Shown in pieces: positions 12,851-21,507 of a stretch of 64,000 bases of DNA. A program made the position numbers and the translations under genes. The DNA lies in assembly GCF_030532715.1 (NCBI RefSeq), contig NZ_JAUNKO010000001.1, positions 530,967 through 594,966 of the forward strand. Direction: 5' to 3'. The stretch comes from Corynebacterium sp. (lineage in GTDB: Bacteria; Actinomycetota; Actinomycetes; Mycobacteriales; Mycobacteriaceae). The notes beneath the pieces are model-generated. The model was not told where the DNA came from. It was given only the letters and a program-made list of their open reading frames with translations, and searched no databases. Each line of letters starts with the position of its first letter. The first letter of the stretch is position 1.

Positions 12851-13501
12851 TTATTCAACTGTCGCGCCTCCCGAGTCTGCCCCTCATCGGGCATCGCTCG
12901 TGCGGCTCGGGTCTCAAGTGTACCCACACCCATTACCAGGCCACACTTAGGGGTCACGTTAAGCAAAAACTAGCAGTTCAACGGGACTTTTTCAGCATGG
13001 TACAACCACGCAACAATCAGCTGGCAAGCAACGGATTTCAACTACACCGCGGACGTAGCAGCAACCCCGCGCGCTCTCGGTGCAACGGTGCCACAGGGAG
13101 CCCACGAAGGCACCCCCGCCGCAAAACAAAATCCAACATTTCTGGCTTGTTTTTAAGTAACGAAACCACCGTGGGGTTATCCCTGGGGAGATTTTCAAAA
13201 GTGCGCAATCATTAAGCGCGCGTTACGTATATTCCTAAAACGGGCATATACAAAAAGCTGCAATATCGCTTTGTCGCACCAATCCTACTTGACAGATTCA
13301 TGATTTATGTTATCGAACGGGAACGACACATACACAGGTCTCCCGCTTTAGATTCTTCAGTATGCACATTTGACACCCTTTTCAGCGTTACACTTTCCGC
13401 CAAAGCGTAACGCGAACATAATTCCTTTCACCAGCAAAGATCCCCGACCCCACCCCAGCATAAAACGATCCACCCATCCCCGCCGAGCGCACCCAGACAC
13501 G
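12851..13501. other. Gene-free stretch between two tRNA genes
   Basis: About 650 nt with no credible gene on either strand. Positions 13190-13400 are AT-rich. Short open frames here have unrelated, basic low-complexity translations and no ribosome sites. Confidence 0.6.
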
Positions 13502-13542
13502 AAAAAACCTCCCAGGAGGAACCTGGTGTTCATCCTGGGAGG
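13502..13542 (-). terminator. Rho-independent terminator of tRNA-Gly
   Basis: A perfect 10-bp stem, CCTCCCAGGA (13508-13517) with TCCTGGGAGG (13533-13542), followed on the minus strand by TTTTTT (13502-13507). It ends the transcript of the tRNA-Gly gene. Confidence 0.9.
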
Positions 13543-13548
13543 AAAGCG

Positions 13549-13620
13549 AGGGAACGACGGGAATCGAACCCGCGTCTTCAGCTTGGAAGGCTGAGGTATT
13601 AGCCACTATACGACGTTCCC
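13549..13620 (-). tRNA. tRNA-Gly (anticodon TCC)
   Basis: Cloverleaf on the minus strand with acceptor GGGAACG/CGTTCCC, T-loop GGTTCGATTCC and anticodon TCC in CCTTCCAAG. The discriminator base is T and the CCA is not encoded. A strong terminator follows directly. Confidence 0.95.
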
Positions 13621-13830
13621 TTAACGTCAACGTTGCTAACGTTCGCGGACCCACGTTACCCCACCGTGACAAAATCACCAAATCCCCAGGAAAATTTCGA
13701 ACCTTCAAATTCGGGGGTAGCGCCCGAACATGTGAATTTGCTCACTTAATAGGTTTGGGCGCTTGGTTTTTTTCTAAATTTTCGTGCTTTCACTTATGTC
13801 CCAATTGTGTTGTCCCGTAATGTACCCCCC

Positions 13831-14073
13831 ATGCAACCGAAGATTATTGACGCCGATACCGGCACCGAACTCTGGACCGCCATTGAATGCGCTACCTTCT
13901 CAGGAACTGCACGCGGAACCTTTACTAGCTACGCCGGTCGCGGCCGCGCCCCCAAACCCGTGGCGAAACTCCACGGGCTTACCCTGTGGGACTCCAACAC
14001 CGTTCGCGAATGGACCGACGAACGTAGGGAGAAAGCGCGCCGCCGTGCCGCAGAACTCGCCGGAGAAGTCTAG
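13831..14073 (+). CDS. Small helix-turn-helix (AlpA/excisionase-like) DNA-binding protein
   Basis: An 80-residue protein. The pattern WTAIECATFSG, then TFTSYAGRGRAPKPV and LTLWDSNTVREW, is that of small actinobacterial HTH_17/AlpA-type proteins (winged helix with a W-D-x-x-x-V-x-x-W ending). The ATG at 13831 lacks a Shine-Dalgarno; TAATGT lies just upstream, so it may be read as a leaderless message. An in-frame GTG at 13807 is the alternative. Such proteins can be phage excisionases, but no integrase is near and many actinobacteria carry them as chromosomal genes. Target unknown. Confidence 0.65.
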   Translation: MQPKIIDADTGTELWTAIECATFSGTARGTFTSYAGRGRAPKPVAKLHGLTLWDSNTVREWTDERREKARRRAAELAGEV

Positions 14074-14224
14074 GAACCAATTCCCCTAGCTGCGGTCCTC
14101 AACCCGCAGCAAGAGGGCTGCAATGCGGCCGTGCGCGGCGTCGACAAACACGGAGGAACAATTTCGCACCGTCGGGCGTTAAACAGGTAACCCTGTCACG
14201 CCCCTGGAAAGTGAGTTCGCCTCC

Positions 14225-15043
14225 GTGGAAGTTCTTTTGCTCATCGCAATCACCATCGGCGCCGCCGTGTTCATTGTTTCGCGCAAGAGTAAGCAGCACC
14301 AGCAGCAACTGGACACTGTCAAACTCGACGATGCAATAGCAGAAGCACGTCGCTGGATCGACCGCCTCGGCTCGCAAGTACTCACCATCGCGGGCACGGA
14401 CACCGCGTCCACCCAAGCCATCGCAGACGCCTCCGAGCGCTTCAACGCGGCATCCTCCCAGATCAGCACCGCGACCACCGTGCGCCAAGCCGAACTCGCA
14501 CGCGAATCCGCCCTCGAAGGCTTGCACTACATGAACGCCGCCCGCGACATCATGGGCCTGCCCGCCGGCCCCGAGCTGCCCCCGCTTGAAGGGCAACGCA
14601 CCGCGGGCAAAGTCACCGAAGAACGCACCATCACGCACGACGGACAACAAATTACCGCCTCACCGGTTGCCTCGGCGCAAACACCGAACTATTACCCGGG
14701 CGGCATGGTTGCAGGTCGCCCCGTCCCCGCCGGCTGGTACTCCCGCCCCTGGTGGGCAGACGCACTCCAAACCGGTATTTGGACTGCTGGTTCCGTGATG
14801 TTGTTCTCCGCGATGTTCCAAGGCATGTCCGGGGTTACCTACCCCGCCGCCGCATTCGAACAGGGCTACGCCGAAGGGCTCGCCGATGGTGCGGCTGACG
14901 CTAGCGACGCTGGGGCGGACGCTGGAGCAGACGCTGGAGCCGAAGACGGCGGTGGATTCTTTGACAATCTCTTCGACGGGGGATTTTTCGACGGGGGCGG
15001 TGGCGATGGAGGTGGAGACGTCGGCGGATTCGACATCTTCTAA
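14225..15043 (+). CDS. Membrane-anchored hypothetical protein with Gly/Asp/Phe-rich C-terminus
   Basis: A 272-residue protein of unknown function. An N-terminal membrane segment (LLIAITIGAAVFIV, about 4-18) is followed by a helical region (20-115). A second hydrophobic stretch lies near 175-195 (TAGSVMLFSAMFQGM). The C-terminal 60 residues are a low-complexity tail: first Ala/Asp repeats (ADAGADAGAE), then Gly/Asp/Phe (DNLFDGGFFDGGGG). The start is GTG, 151 nt after the HTH protein. It converges on rpiB. The tail resembles secreted or membrane-proximal disordered regions; no enzymatic motif is visible. Confidence 0.65.
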   Translation: MEVLLLIAITIGAAVFIVSRKSKQHQQQLDTVKLDDAIAEARRWIDRLGSQVLTIAGTDTASTQAIADASERFNAASSQISTATTVRQAELARESALEGLHYMNAARDIMGLPAGPELPPLEGQRTAGKVTEERTITHDGQQITASPVASAQTPNYYPGGMVAGRPVPAGWYSRPWWADALQTGIWTAGSVMLFSAMFQGMSGVTYPAAAFEQGYAEGLADGAADASDAGADAGADAGAEDGGGFFDNLFDGGFFDGGGGDGGGDVGGFDIF

Positions 15044-15100
15044 CCCACCCAAACACCCCGCCGCTCAGGGCACGGCCAAACCAGCCGGGCCAGCCGAAAA

Positions 15101-15121
15101 CGGAAAACGCCCGCGCGGGCG
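15101..15121 (-). terminator. Terminator downstream of rpiB
   Basis: A GC palindrome CGCCCGCGCGGGCG followed on the minus strand by TTTTCCGTTTTC, about 30 nt after the rpiB stop. A plausible Rho-independent terminator with a very tight loop. Confidence 0.5.
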
Positions 15122-15151
15122 GGGTGCCGCGGGGCGTCGATAAGCGGGGGC

Positions 15152-15622
15152 CTATTCGGGGATTGCGGGGGCGATGCCGGTTTTTTCGTAGTCGGCAAGA
15201 ATGTCAATGCGGCGCTGGTGGCGCTCCGCCTTACTCCACTCTTGGTCGAGGAACGCGTCAACAATTTCCAGCACCGTCTCTTCCGGGTGCATGCGGGCAC
15301 CGATGCCAATAAGCTGCGCGTTATTGTGCTCGCGGGCGAGCCGGGCGGTCTCCACCGACCACGCGAGCGCACACCGCGCGCCCTTGACCTTATTCGCGGC
15401 GATCTGTTCCCCATTGCCGGAACCGCCCAACACAATGCCAAACGATCCCGGGTCATTCACCGTGCGCCAAGCCGCCTCGATGCAGAACGCTGGGTAATCA
15501 TCTTCCGCGTCGTACACGTGTGCGCCGCAGTCGATCACCTCGTGTCCTTTATCTTTTAAATGCTCGGCGATGGTGTTTTTCATTTCAAAACCGGCGTGGT
15601 CTGCTCCTAGGTATACGCGCAT
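15152..15622 (-). CDS. rpiB: Ribose-5-phosphate isomerase B
   Basis: A 156-residue RpiB of the pentose phosphate pathway (ribulose-5-P to ribose-5-P). The N-terminus MRVYLGADHAGFEMK fits the family and decides the start; an upstream extension to 15676 has no family match. The phosphate loop is GSGNGEQIAANK. The E in GNGEQ stands where E. coli RpiB has its catalytic cysteine, as in the mycobacterial enzyme. It stands alone on the minus strand and marks the left border of the accessory block. Confidence 0.95.
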   Translation of the reverse strand: MRVYLGADHAGFEMKNTIAEHLKDKGHEVIDCGAHVYDAEDDYPAFCIEAAWRTVNDPGSFGIVLGGSGNGEQIAANKVKGARCALAWSVETARLAREHNNAQLIGIGARMHPEETVLEIVDAFLDQEWSKAERHQRRIDILADYEKTGIAPAIPE

Positions 15623-15737
15623 ACGGACTATCCTACTCGCAGTACGACCGGCTCGGAGCCGCCTCAAAGAATCCAACTTTTGGTTGATATGTGTTTAGCT
15701 TGAAGGGCAAAGATTTTCTCACCCAGAGGAGCTACGC

Positions 15738-16907
15738 ATGTCCCACGCACCGGTGGTCCGAAAGGTTCGCCACGATATTAACGCCAAGCCGTTCATCGTG
15801 ATTTGGGAGGTGACGCGAGCCTGCAGCTTGGTGTGTAAGCACTGCCGCGCCGACGCGCAACACGAGCCAAACCCGCGGCAGCTTACTACCGCACAGGGAC
15901 GCGAATTGCTGGAGAATCTGGCGTCCTACGATAAGCCCCGCCCGCTTGTCGTGCTGACCGGCGGCGACCCGTTCGAACGCGAGGACTTGGAGGAACTCGT
16001 TTCCTACGGCACCGAGTTGGGGCTCAATATTTCGCTTTCGCCATCTGTGACGCCGCGGCTGACGGTGGACCGCATTACCCGGCTGCGCGCAGCCGGCGCG
16101 AAGGCGATGTCCATGTCTCTCGACGGCGCGACCGCCGCCACCCACGACGCCTTCCGCGGCTTCCCCGGCACATTTGAACAAACTATCGCTATGGCACCGG
16201 AAATTACGAAGCTTGGCTACCGGTTGCAAATCAATTCCACACTCACTCGCGGCAACATCCACGAAGCCCCCGCCCTGCTCAAACAAGTAATCGAAATGGG
16301 TGCGCGAATGTGGTACGTGTTTTTCCTTGTGCCCACTGGCCGCGGCGCCGCCCTGAACTGCTTGGACCCGCAGGAGCGGGAGGACGCGCTGCACTGGTTG
16401 GCGGATATTTCGGACCGCATCGCCATTAAAACCACCGAAGCCCCACAGTACCGCCGGGTGGTGATCCAAAACCAGCAGGGCGTGCCGTTCCGCGGCGGGA
16501 AACTCTACGAGGAACTCACTGCGGAAACCACCCGGCTGCTCGGTGCCAAACCAGAACACCCACGCCCGCCGCGCGCACCCATGGCGGTGAACTCCGGCTC
16601 CGGGTTCGCCTTCATCGACCATATCGGCGACGTCTACCCCAATGGGTTCCTGCCCCTGCACTGCGGCAACGTCACCACCAGTGACTTCCACGCCATTTAC
16701 AGCGACTCCCCCGTGTTCCAGGGGTTGCGCGATCCGGACCACTGGCACGGAAAGTGCAGCGTGTGCGAATTCCATGGCGTGTGCGGCGGCTCCCGCTCCA
16801 CCGCCTACGCGCTCACGGGAGATTACCGAGCCTCCGACCCCACCTGCGCGTACGTCCCGCCGGCCTGGCGCGAGCATCTGGAAGCCGTGGCACAACCCAC
16901 CGGGTAA
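15738..16907 (+). CDS. Radical SAM/SPASM domain protein (TIGR04053-like)
   Basis: A 389-residue radical SAM enzyme. The cluster motif C29-x3-C33-x2-C36 (ACSLVCKHCRAD) is followed by LTGGDPFEREDL and a C-terminal SPASM-like cysteine set ending in GKCSVCEFHGVCGG. It resembles the TIGR04053 family, distantly related to AhbD/NirJ heme enzymes and to peptide maturases. AAGAGGAG-like bases (CAGAGGAGC) precede the ATG. No precursor peptide gene is adjacent on the plus strand. Its substrate is unknown; it is a separate protein from the AlbA-like enzyme 3 kb away. Confidence 0.8.
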   Translation: MSHAPVVRKVRHDINAKPFIVIWEVTRACSLVCKHCRADAQHEPNPRQLTTAQGRELLENLASYDKPRPLVVLTGGDPFEREDLEELVSYGTELGLNISLSPSVTPRLTVDRITRLRAAGAKAMSMSLDGATAATHDAFRGFPGTFEQTIAMAPEITKLGYRLQINSTLTRGNIHEAPALLKQVIEMGARMWYVFFLVPTGRGAALNCLDPQEREDALHWLADISDRIAIKTTEAPQYRRVVIQNQQGVPFRGGKLYEELTAETTRLLGAKPEHPRPPRAPMAVNSGSGFAFIDHIGDVYPNGFLPLHCGNVTTSDFHAIYSDSPVFQGLRDPDHWHGKCSVCEFHGVCGGSRSTAYALTGDYRASDPTCAYVPPAWREHLEAVAQPTG

Positions 16908-16976
16908 CGGCAGCCACCCACGCACTGGGGTGCCCTCCCGCGGGGTTAGGTGATCGTTCACGTAATATTTTCGCCC

Positions 16977-17807
16977 ATGAGGTTTGCGTGGGTGTGCGCT
17001 GTGGTGTTGGTGTTGGCGGGTTGTTCGACTGCACCGATATCCACGCCCCCATCAGCTCCCGACGTGGCGCACAGTTTCCCCGCGTTGGAGGCGCTGCCGG
17101 TGCAGGGGCGCGCCCCCAAAACCGGCTACTCCCGGGAGGCTTTTGGAGAACGCTGGACGGATGATGTCACCGTGGATGGTGGCCGCAACGGCTGCGATAC
17201 CCGCAACGATATTTTGGGCCGCGACCTCATCGACGTGGTGTTTAAACCAGGGACGCGGGATTGCTTGGTGCTCAGCGGCCTATTGAATGACCCGTATACC
17301 AATACCCAGATCGCATTCCAGCGCGGGGAGGATACGTCTCCCCTTGTGCAGATTGACCACGTGGTGTCCCTCTCAAACGCTTGGCAGACCGGCGCGCAAC
17401 AACTGTCCGCCGAACAGCGGCGCGATTTCGCCAACGATCCACGCAATTTGCTGGCCGTGGATGGGCCGACGAATCAACGCAAAGGCGATGGGGATGCCGC
17501 GACGTGGCTACCTCCAAATACCGCGTTCCGCTGCGAATATGTGCAGCGCCAGATTGATGTGAAGGCTACCTACGGGCTGTGGGTGACCCAGCCGGAGAAG
17601 GAAGCCATGGCCCGTGTGCTTAGCGCTTGCGCTGGTGAGCAACCGCCCGCCGCCCCGCCACAACCAGAAAGCACTGACGCGGTCCTGTACCCGGATTGTA
17701 AGGCGGCGCGGGCGGCTGGGGCTGCCCCATTGCATCGCGGCGAACCCGGCTACCGGCCAGAGATGGATGGCGACGGCGACGGCATCGCGTGCGAAGACAA
17801 GCGGTGA
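16977..17807 (+). CDS. Secreted lipoprotein with HNH-type nuclease (DUF1524) and excalibur domains
   Basis: A 276-residue lipoprotein. The lipobox LAGC places the modified cysteine at C16. The middle part (about 105-220) has the DUF1524/GmrSD-C HNH pattern: QIDHVVSLSNAWQTGA, then NDPRNLLAVDG and NQRKGDGDAATWLPP. The C-terminus (about 235-275) is an excalibur calcium-binding domain, with YPDCKAARAAG and the loop DGDGDGIACED. It probably acts as an extracellular nuclease held at the membrane. The ATG at 16977 gives a clean signal peptide; a GTG at 16950 would spoil it. Its 3' end overlaps the convergent membrane-protein gene by 58 nt. Confidence 0.8.
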   Translation: MRFAWVCAVVLVLAGCSTAPISTPPSAPDVAHSFPALEALPVQGRAPKTGYSREAFGERWTDDVTVDGGRNGCDTRNDILGRDLIDVVFKPGTRDCLVLSGLLNDPYTNTQIAFQRGEDTSPLVQIDHVVSLSNAWQTGAQQLSAEQRRDFANDPRNLLAVDGPTNQRKGDGDAATWLPPNTAFRCEYVQRQIDVKATYGLWVTQPEKEAMARVLSACAGEQPPAAPPQPESTDAVLYPDCKAARAAGAAPLHRGEPGYRPEMDGDGDGIACEDKR

Positions 17808-18610
17808 CGCCCACCCGCTGACCTGCCCGCATGTCGACGCCACGCCGGCCGGGCTATCGTCGCATCCACCTCGCACAGGTGGTTGCCAACGGCCACCCCG
17901 CACAGCGCGATAAGCAGCACCAAGGTGAGCGCACCGAACACCATTGCCTGGCTTGCAAGCACGCCCGCTGCCACCACCATGATCCCGCCGAGGAACGTCC
18001 CGTACACACTGATGATCAGGTAAGTTTTCAAGCTGGCTGCCGCCAACCCCATAGCCCCGAGTAGCCACGCGATACCCAGCCCGGGGATTACCAAAAACAA
18101 GTCGTTCACGGTGAGCGAGGACCCCAGGTAGCTGGATGCGAGCAACGCCCCGGCCACCATTGCGTAGTACCGCCACTGCGTGATGCGCTCCTTGGTGGGC
18201 GGCATGCTTTTCACAAACGCCGCCATATTGAATGTGCCGACCAGCCAAGGGAATACCTCCCCCGATATGGGGATCGTGGGTGGCTGGATGCTGACGACGC
18301 GAAACAACATAAACGTCAAACTTGGCGCAATTAAACCTAACGGAATAACAGACGCTAAAGCTTGTGCAATACACACCGGATTCGCGTTCCGCATATTGCC
18401 CATGAGCCAAAACAGCACACAATAGACTAACCCGGTAAGGCAAGAAGCAAACCCCACGCAAACCGCCGCCGAACACAATGCAAATGTTGATATTTCAGCG
18501 AAATGCCGCGTGGGAAAACTCAACCGCACCGACACCAAGGAAAGCGCCATCGCGCACACCACCAACCCGAAAAACCTCAGCCTCATCAGCAGTCGGCTAC
18601 GCGGATTCAT
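17750..18610 (-). CDS. Multi-span membrane protein at the end of the sactipeptide operon (AlbG position)
   Basis: A 286-residue protein with about seven predicted hydrophobic segments between residues 10 and 240 and a basic, non-hydrophobic tail (ARPAWRRHAGRSAGGRH...). It overlaps the preceding M16-like gene by 14 nt and has GGAG 9 nt before its ATG, so it is cotranscribed. By position and type it corresponds to AlbG, a membrane protein of the B. subtilis subtilosin operon involved in immunity or export; sequence similarity to AlbG was not established. The tail is coded in the 58-nt overlap with the convergent lipoprotein gene, so the natural 3' end could be altered relative to relatives. Confidence 0.7.
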   Translation of the reverse strand: MNPRSRLLMRLRFFGLVVCAMALSLVSVRLSFPTRHFAEISTFALCSAAVCVGFASCLTGLVYCVLFWLMGNMRNANPVCIAQALASVIPLGLIAPSLTFMLFRVVSIQPPTIPISGEVFPWLVGTFNMAAFVKSMPPTKERITQWRYYAMVAGALLASSYLGSSLTVNDLFLVIPGLGIAWLLGAMGLAAASLKTYLIISVYGTFLGGIMVVAAGVLASQAMVFGALTLVLLIALCGVAVGNHLCEVDATIARPAWRRHAGRSAGGRHRLSSHAMPSPSPSISGR

Positions 18611-19304
18611 AACGCATGTACTCCATGACTACCTGGGCGCATTGAATCGGCTGCCCCATCGCTAAGGCGATATCCGCCATGCTCCAATGCCCGCCGTACC
18701 AGCGGCTACCCAGCTGCTGTACGATCGGATCATCACGCCGCATCGCGCCCACAATGTCCGCTAGCCGCAGGTAGGTGGGCTTCCATAGCTCGGAGTCTGC
18801 CTCCAGCACAAGGCAATCCCGAATGCCGCAGCGCAGCATCTGCTCGATGTCCGCGCAGCGCACCGCCTGCAACTCACGCATGCTGCCAAGCACACTGCTG
18901 TTTTTGATGCCTTGGTACCGCTCCAGCTCGGCGCGCAAAATACGCCGTTCTTGGCGCCAGCGTTCCTCAGTACACCTACCGGACAAAAACGCTTTCGCAT
19001 CGAAGTCGAATCCTGCGGGCAACACGAAAAAGCACTGGATGGCATGGTCGGTGGTAAACGCGTTCCAACTCCCGCCCGCGAAAAACACAGTGCGTAACAA
19101 TTCCTCGTTTGCCCGCAACAGGTAGTGCTCCGCGAAGTGCGGGCGCGTAGCCGCCGCACACTGGGGGCGCAGCCGCAGCTCCACCACCACGATTTTGCAA
19201 TCGAAGGGCCACGCCGCCCGGCAGGTCACCACGTCAACCGCGTTGCCGTTGCCCAATCGGTCACGCTTGAAGGCGTGCTCTTGCAGTAGTTCAGCGGTCA
19301 TCAT
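18597..19304 (-). CDS. M16-type (insulinase-like) peptidase, N-terminal half (AlbF-like)
   Basis: A 235-residue protein carrying the inverted zinc motif H56-x-x-E59-H60 (HFAEHYLL), then GGSWNAFTTDHAIQCFFVLP and an E-rich helix (ERWRQERRILRAELERY, 115-130) with candidate third ligands. This is the order seen in the catalytic half of M16 peptidases. Full M16 proteins are over 400 residues; here only the catalytic half is present. The ATG overlaps the previous gene's stop (ATGA). In subtilosin biosynthesis AlbF is the M16 peptidase thought to remove the leader and help close the ring; the same role is inferred here. Confidence 0.75.
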   Translation of the reverse strand: MMTAELLQEHAFKRDRLGNGNAVDVVTCRAAWPFDCKIVVVELRLRPQCAAATRPHFAEHYLLRANEELLRTVFFAGGSWNAFTTDHAIQCFFVLPAGFDFDAKAFLSGRCTEERWRQERRILRAELERYQGIKNSSVLGSMRELQAVRCADIEQMLRCGIRDCLVLEADSELWKPTYLRLADIVGAMRRDDPIVQQLGSRWYGGHWSMADIALAMGQPIQCAQVVMEYMRYESA

Positions 19305-20101
19305 ACAAACTCCGCCTCAAACCCTGCCCCGTACAACTCTTCGATCGCCGACTCCGCCGTGACCCTCGCAATTTCACCCATCAACATGCCCCACGTGCAC
19401 TCCGGATTCAGCAACCGATACGGGATTATCGACGCCGCGCGATACATCAGCGGCTGCATCCGCAAGTTCAGCAACATGCCGGCCTGCGCACCCGCAATGG
19501 ATTGCTCGATCCAGGACTTGGAGCGCAACACACCAAGCAGGCATTCCAACAACACGTCTAGCTCCGTGAAGCGGCGGAACGCGAATGAGAGACGCAGTGA
19601 AAGTGAGGCATCATCGAACAGTGCCTCGCAGTCGTAGCACAGTCCCGCGTTGACCACCGCGCGCATTGGGGAGTACGGATTCGAATACTGGAATAGCCGG
19701 GTGAGCAGGCGCCACGCAACGAAGCGGGCGCATGAAAAATCCCCGAGTGGCTCAAACACCAGCGCCCCAGAACGATGCGGCACATTGGCTAGACTGGTTT
19801 TTGCAATCGAACCAATACGTACCTGCGGTGGCGCATAGTGGGCAAAGAATTCTTCCTCCGAGACAAAACTCAATTCTCTGCCCACAAGCTTAACTACCGC
19901 TGGTAGCAAACTGGGTTCTGACGAAAAAGCCACTGGGTAGTATTCAGTATAATAGTTTCCAAGAAAATTGAAACGTACCTTCGCATCGCTGCGGGATCCC
20001 GGGCCAGAAAAATCGGCCGCGCATTGCCGCAACAGCGGCTTGAGCTGCTGCGATTGCGCATAGGAAAACCCCGTGCGAGACAACACCACATGTTGATTCA
20101 T
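19301..20101 (-). CDS. M16 C-terminal-like partner protein (AlbE-like)
   Basis: A 266-residue protein without HxxEH. Its segment FVAWRLLTRLFQYSNPYSPM followed by GLCYDCEALF resembles the C-terminal, non-catalytic half of M16 peptidases (the stretch ending in R..-GL-Y). With the next gene it would make a complete M16 peptidase from two chains, parallel to AlbE/AlbF. The ATG at 20101 follows GAGG and lies 11 nt after the AlbA-like stop; a TTG at 20122 is an alternative. The similarity is weak and read by eye. Confidence 0.6.
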   Translation of the reverse strand: MNQHVVLSRTGFSYAQSQQLKPLLRQCAADFSGPGSRSDAKVRFNFLGNYYTEYYPVAFSSEPSLLPAVVKLVGRELSFVSEEEFFAHYAPPQVRIGSIAKTSLANVPHRSGALVFEPLGDFSCARFVAWRLLTRLFQYSNPYSPMRAVVNAGLCYDCEALFDDASLSLRLSFAFRRFTELDVLLECLLGVLRSKSWIEQSIAGAQAGMLLNLRMQPLMYRAASIIPYRLLNPECTWGMLMGEIARVTAESAIEELYGAGFEAEFV

Positions 20102-20112
20102 TGGGCCCGCCC

Positions 20113-21483
20113 TCACAAACAAGCCGCATAGCGGGCCACTAAGGTTTCCGCTTCATTGTCCCGAACCCACGAGCAATACGCTTCCGGCTCCCGCGTAGCG
20201 TTGACGCTGAGCGCGTGCAATAAACAACCCCGACAATAGGTTGCATGTTCGCAATCTTTCGGGCAGCCAGTGTGCTGAGACGGCGCGGGAATTTCCCGCA
20301 ACTTCAATGCCACGGAATTTCCTGCAAGCTCATCCCAGGAAGACTCCCGAACATTTCCATACGAGAACGACTCGGGAAATAAATTGCACGGCCGCAGATC
20401 GCCGTTGGCGCTGATCACCACGGAATTAGAACCGGCCCCACAATTCGCCCGCACCGCAGCTTCGGAGCGTTGCTCTTCCTGCACCACCGGAATAATGTCC
20501 CGGTATTTTTCGACGATTTCCGCCAAGTAGTCAAGGTAGTCGCGCCCTTCCTGGCCGGTTTGCCGTTCCACCATGTCTTTGCCGCGACCAAACCCCTCAA
20601 TGAAGTTAAACACAAACATTCGCGCACCAAGATCATGGGCCTGTTGAGCCATGGCATCAACCTCCCACATGTTGTCGTCGAAAAGCACGGCGCTGATCCG
20701 CACAAACACACCAGCCTCCGTGAGGCGCCGAACATTCGCGCAGGTTTTCTCGTATGCGCGGCGGTGATTGCGTAACCGGTTGTGCGTTTCCGCTTTCGCC
20801 GAGTCAAGCGAAATAGACACCGTGACACGTTCGCGGTGCGCTACCAGCATCCGCAGCACGCGTTCGCTGAGAATGGTGCCGTTTGTAAAAACCGCAACCT
20901 CCGAAAACTCCCGTAAGGAAATATCCAAAATTTCGGCGAACTGAGGGTGCATAAACACCTCTCCACCGGTGAGTTGAAGGCGATACACGTGTGCGTCATG
21001 CATTTCTCGGCACAATGCTTCGAATTCTTCAACGTCTAGGCGGTCATTGCGCTTCGGCCCGGCGGAAAGGTAGCAATGATCACAAGCCTCGTTGCACGTA
21101 TTGGTGATTTCCACAATCACCGACCGTGGGGAGGATGGCCGCGCCGAATTCAATACCGGAATTTCAATGGTTTCCGGTAGCGAAGTCTCGTCTGATTCGC
21201 ACACTCGGATGGCTTTCCGATCGACCATCTCAAGCACGAAGCGTTCAATCCAGCCGCGGGCCTGCGACTCGTCCAAATGATGTGCTGCGCAAAACGTGGT
21301 AACGAATGAGGATGCCTGTTGACATTGCTGCAAATGCCGCAGCAGCGTGACGGCGGAATCATTGACATCAAAACCGTCCCACACTTCCGCACCCTGGTCA
21401 TTGGGCTTTTTGTAGGCGACCGTATTTCCGTTTGTGGTGGAATATATTTTCAGCTCAGGGGCTGGTTGGAGAAGAAGTTGCAT
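20113..21483 (-). CDS. albA: Radical SAM/SPASM sactisynthase, AlbA-like
   Basis: A 456-residue maturase predicted to install cysteine-S to alpha-carbon thioether bonds in the precursor peptide. Residues about 25-95 look like the PqqD-type precursor-binding domain. The radical SAM cluster is C130-x3-C134-x2-C137 (CNEACDHCY), with the GGE motif LTGGEVFMHP. The SPASM cysteines are C348, C366, C407, C411, C417, C420 and C437. Blocks such as NMWEVDAMAQ, FGRGKDMV and ANCGAG are close to B. subtilis AlbA as I remember it (448 residues). It lies 24 nt after the ABC permease. Confidence 0.88.
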   Translation of the reverse strand: MQLLLQPAPELKIYSTTNGNTVAYKKPNDQGAEVWDGFDVNDSAVTLLRHLQQCQQASSFVTTFCAAHHLDESQARGWIERFVLEMVDRKAIRVCESDETSLPETIEIPVLNSARPSSPRSVIVEITNTCNEACDHCYLSAGPKRNDRLDVEEFEALCREMHDAHVYRLQLTGGEVFMHPQFAEILDISLREFSEVAVFTNGTILSERVLRMLVAHRERVTVSISLDSAKAETHNRLRNHRRAYEKTCANVRRLTEAGVFVRISAVLFDDNMWEVDAMAQQAHDLGARMFVFNFIEGFGRGKDMVERQTGQEGRDYLDYLAEIVEKYRDIIPVVQEEQRSEAAVRANCGAGSNSVVISANGDLRPCNLFPESFSYGNVRESSWDELAGNSVALKLREIPAPSQHTGCPKDCEHATYCRGCLLHALSVNATREPEAYCSWVRDNEAETLVARYAACL

Positions 21484-21507
21484 GAGGTTACCTCGGGTAG
21501 CGAGTTG

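Noticed and set aside
13831..14073. Excisionase of an integrated phage
   Set aside because: The HTH type fits, but there is no integrase, no phage gene and no att-like duplication at the nearby tRNA-Gly or tRNA-Pro.
15738..16907. Assigning the TIGR04053-like radical SAM protein as a second maturase of the subtilosin-like peptide
   Set aside because: It is on the other strand, has no PqqD-like domain visible and is separated by two genes; subtilosin needs only AlbA.
15732..16961. 409-codon minus-strand frame opposite the radical SAM gene
   Set aside because: The plus frame has a full radical SAM/SPASM pattern; the minus frame is its shadow.
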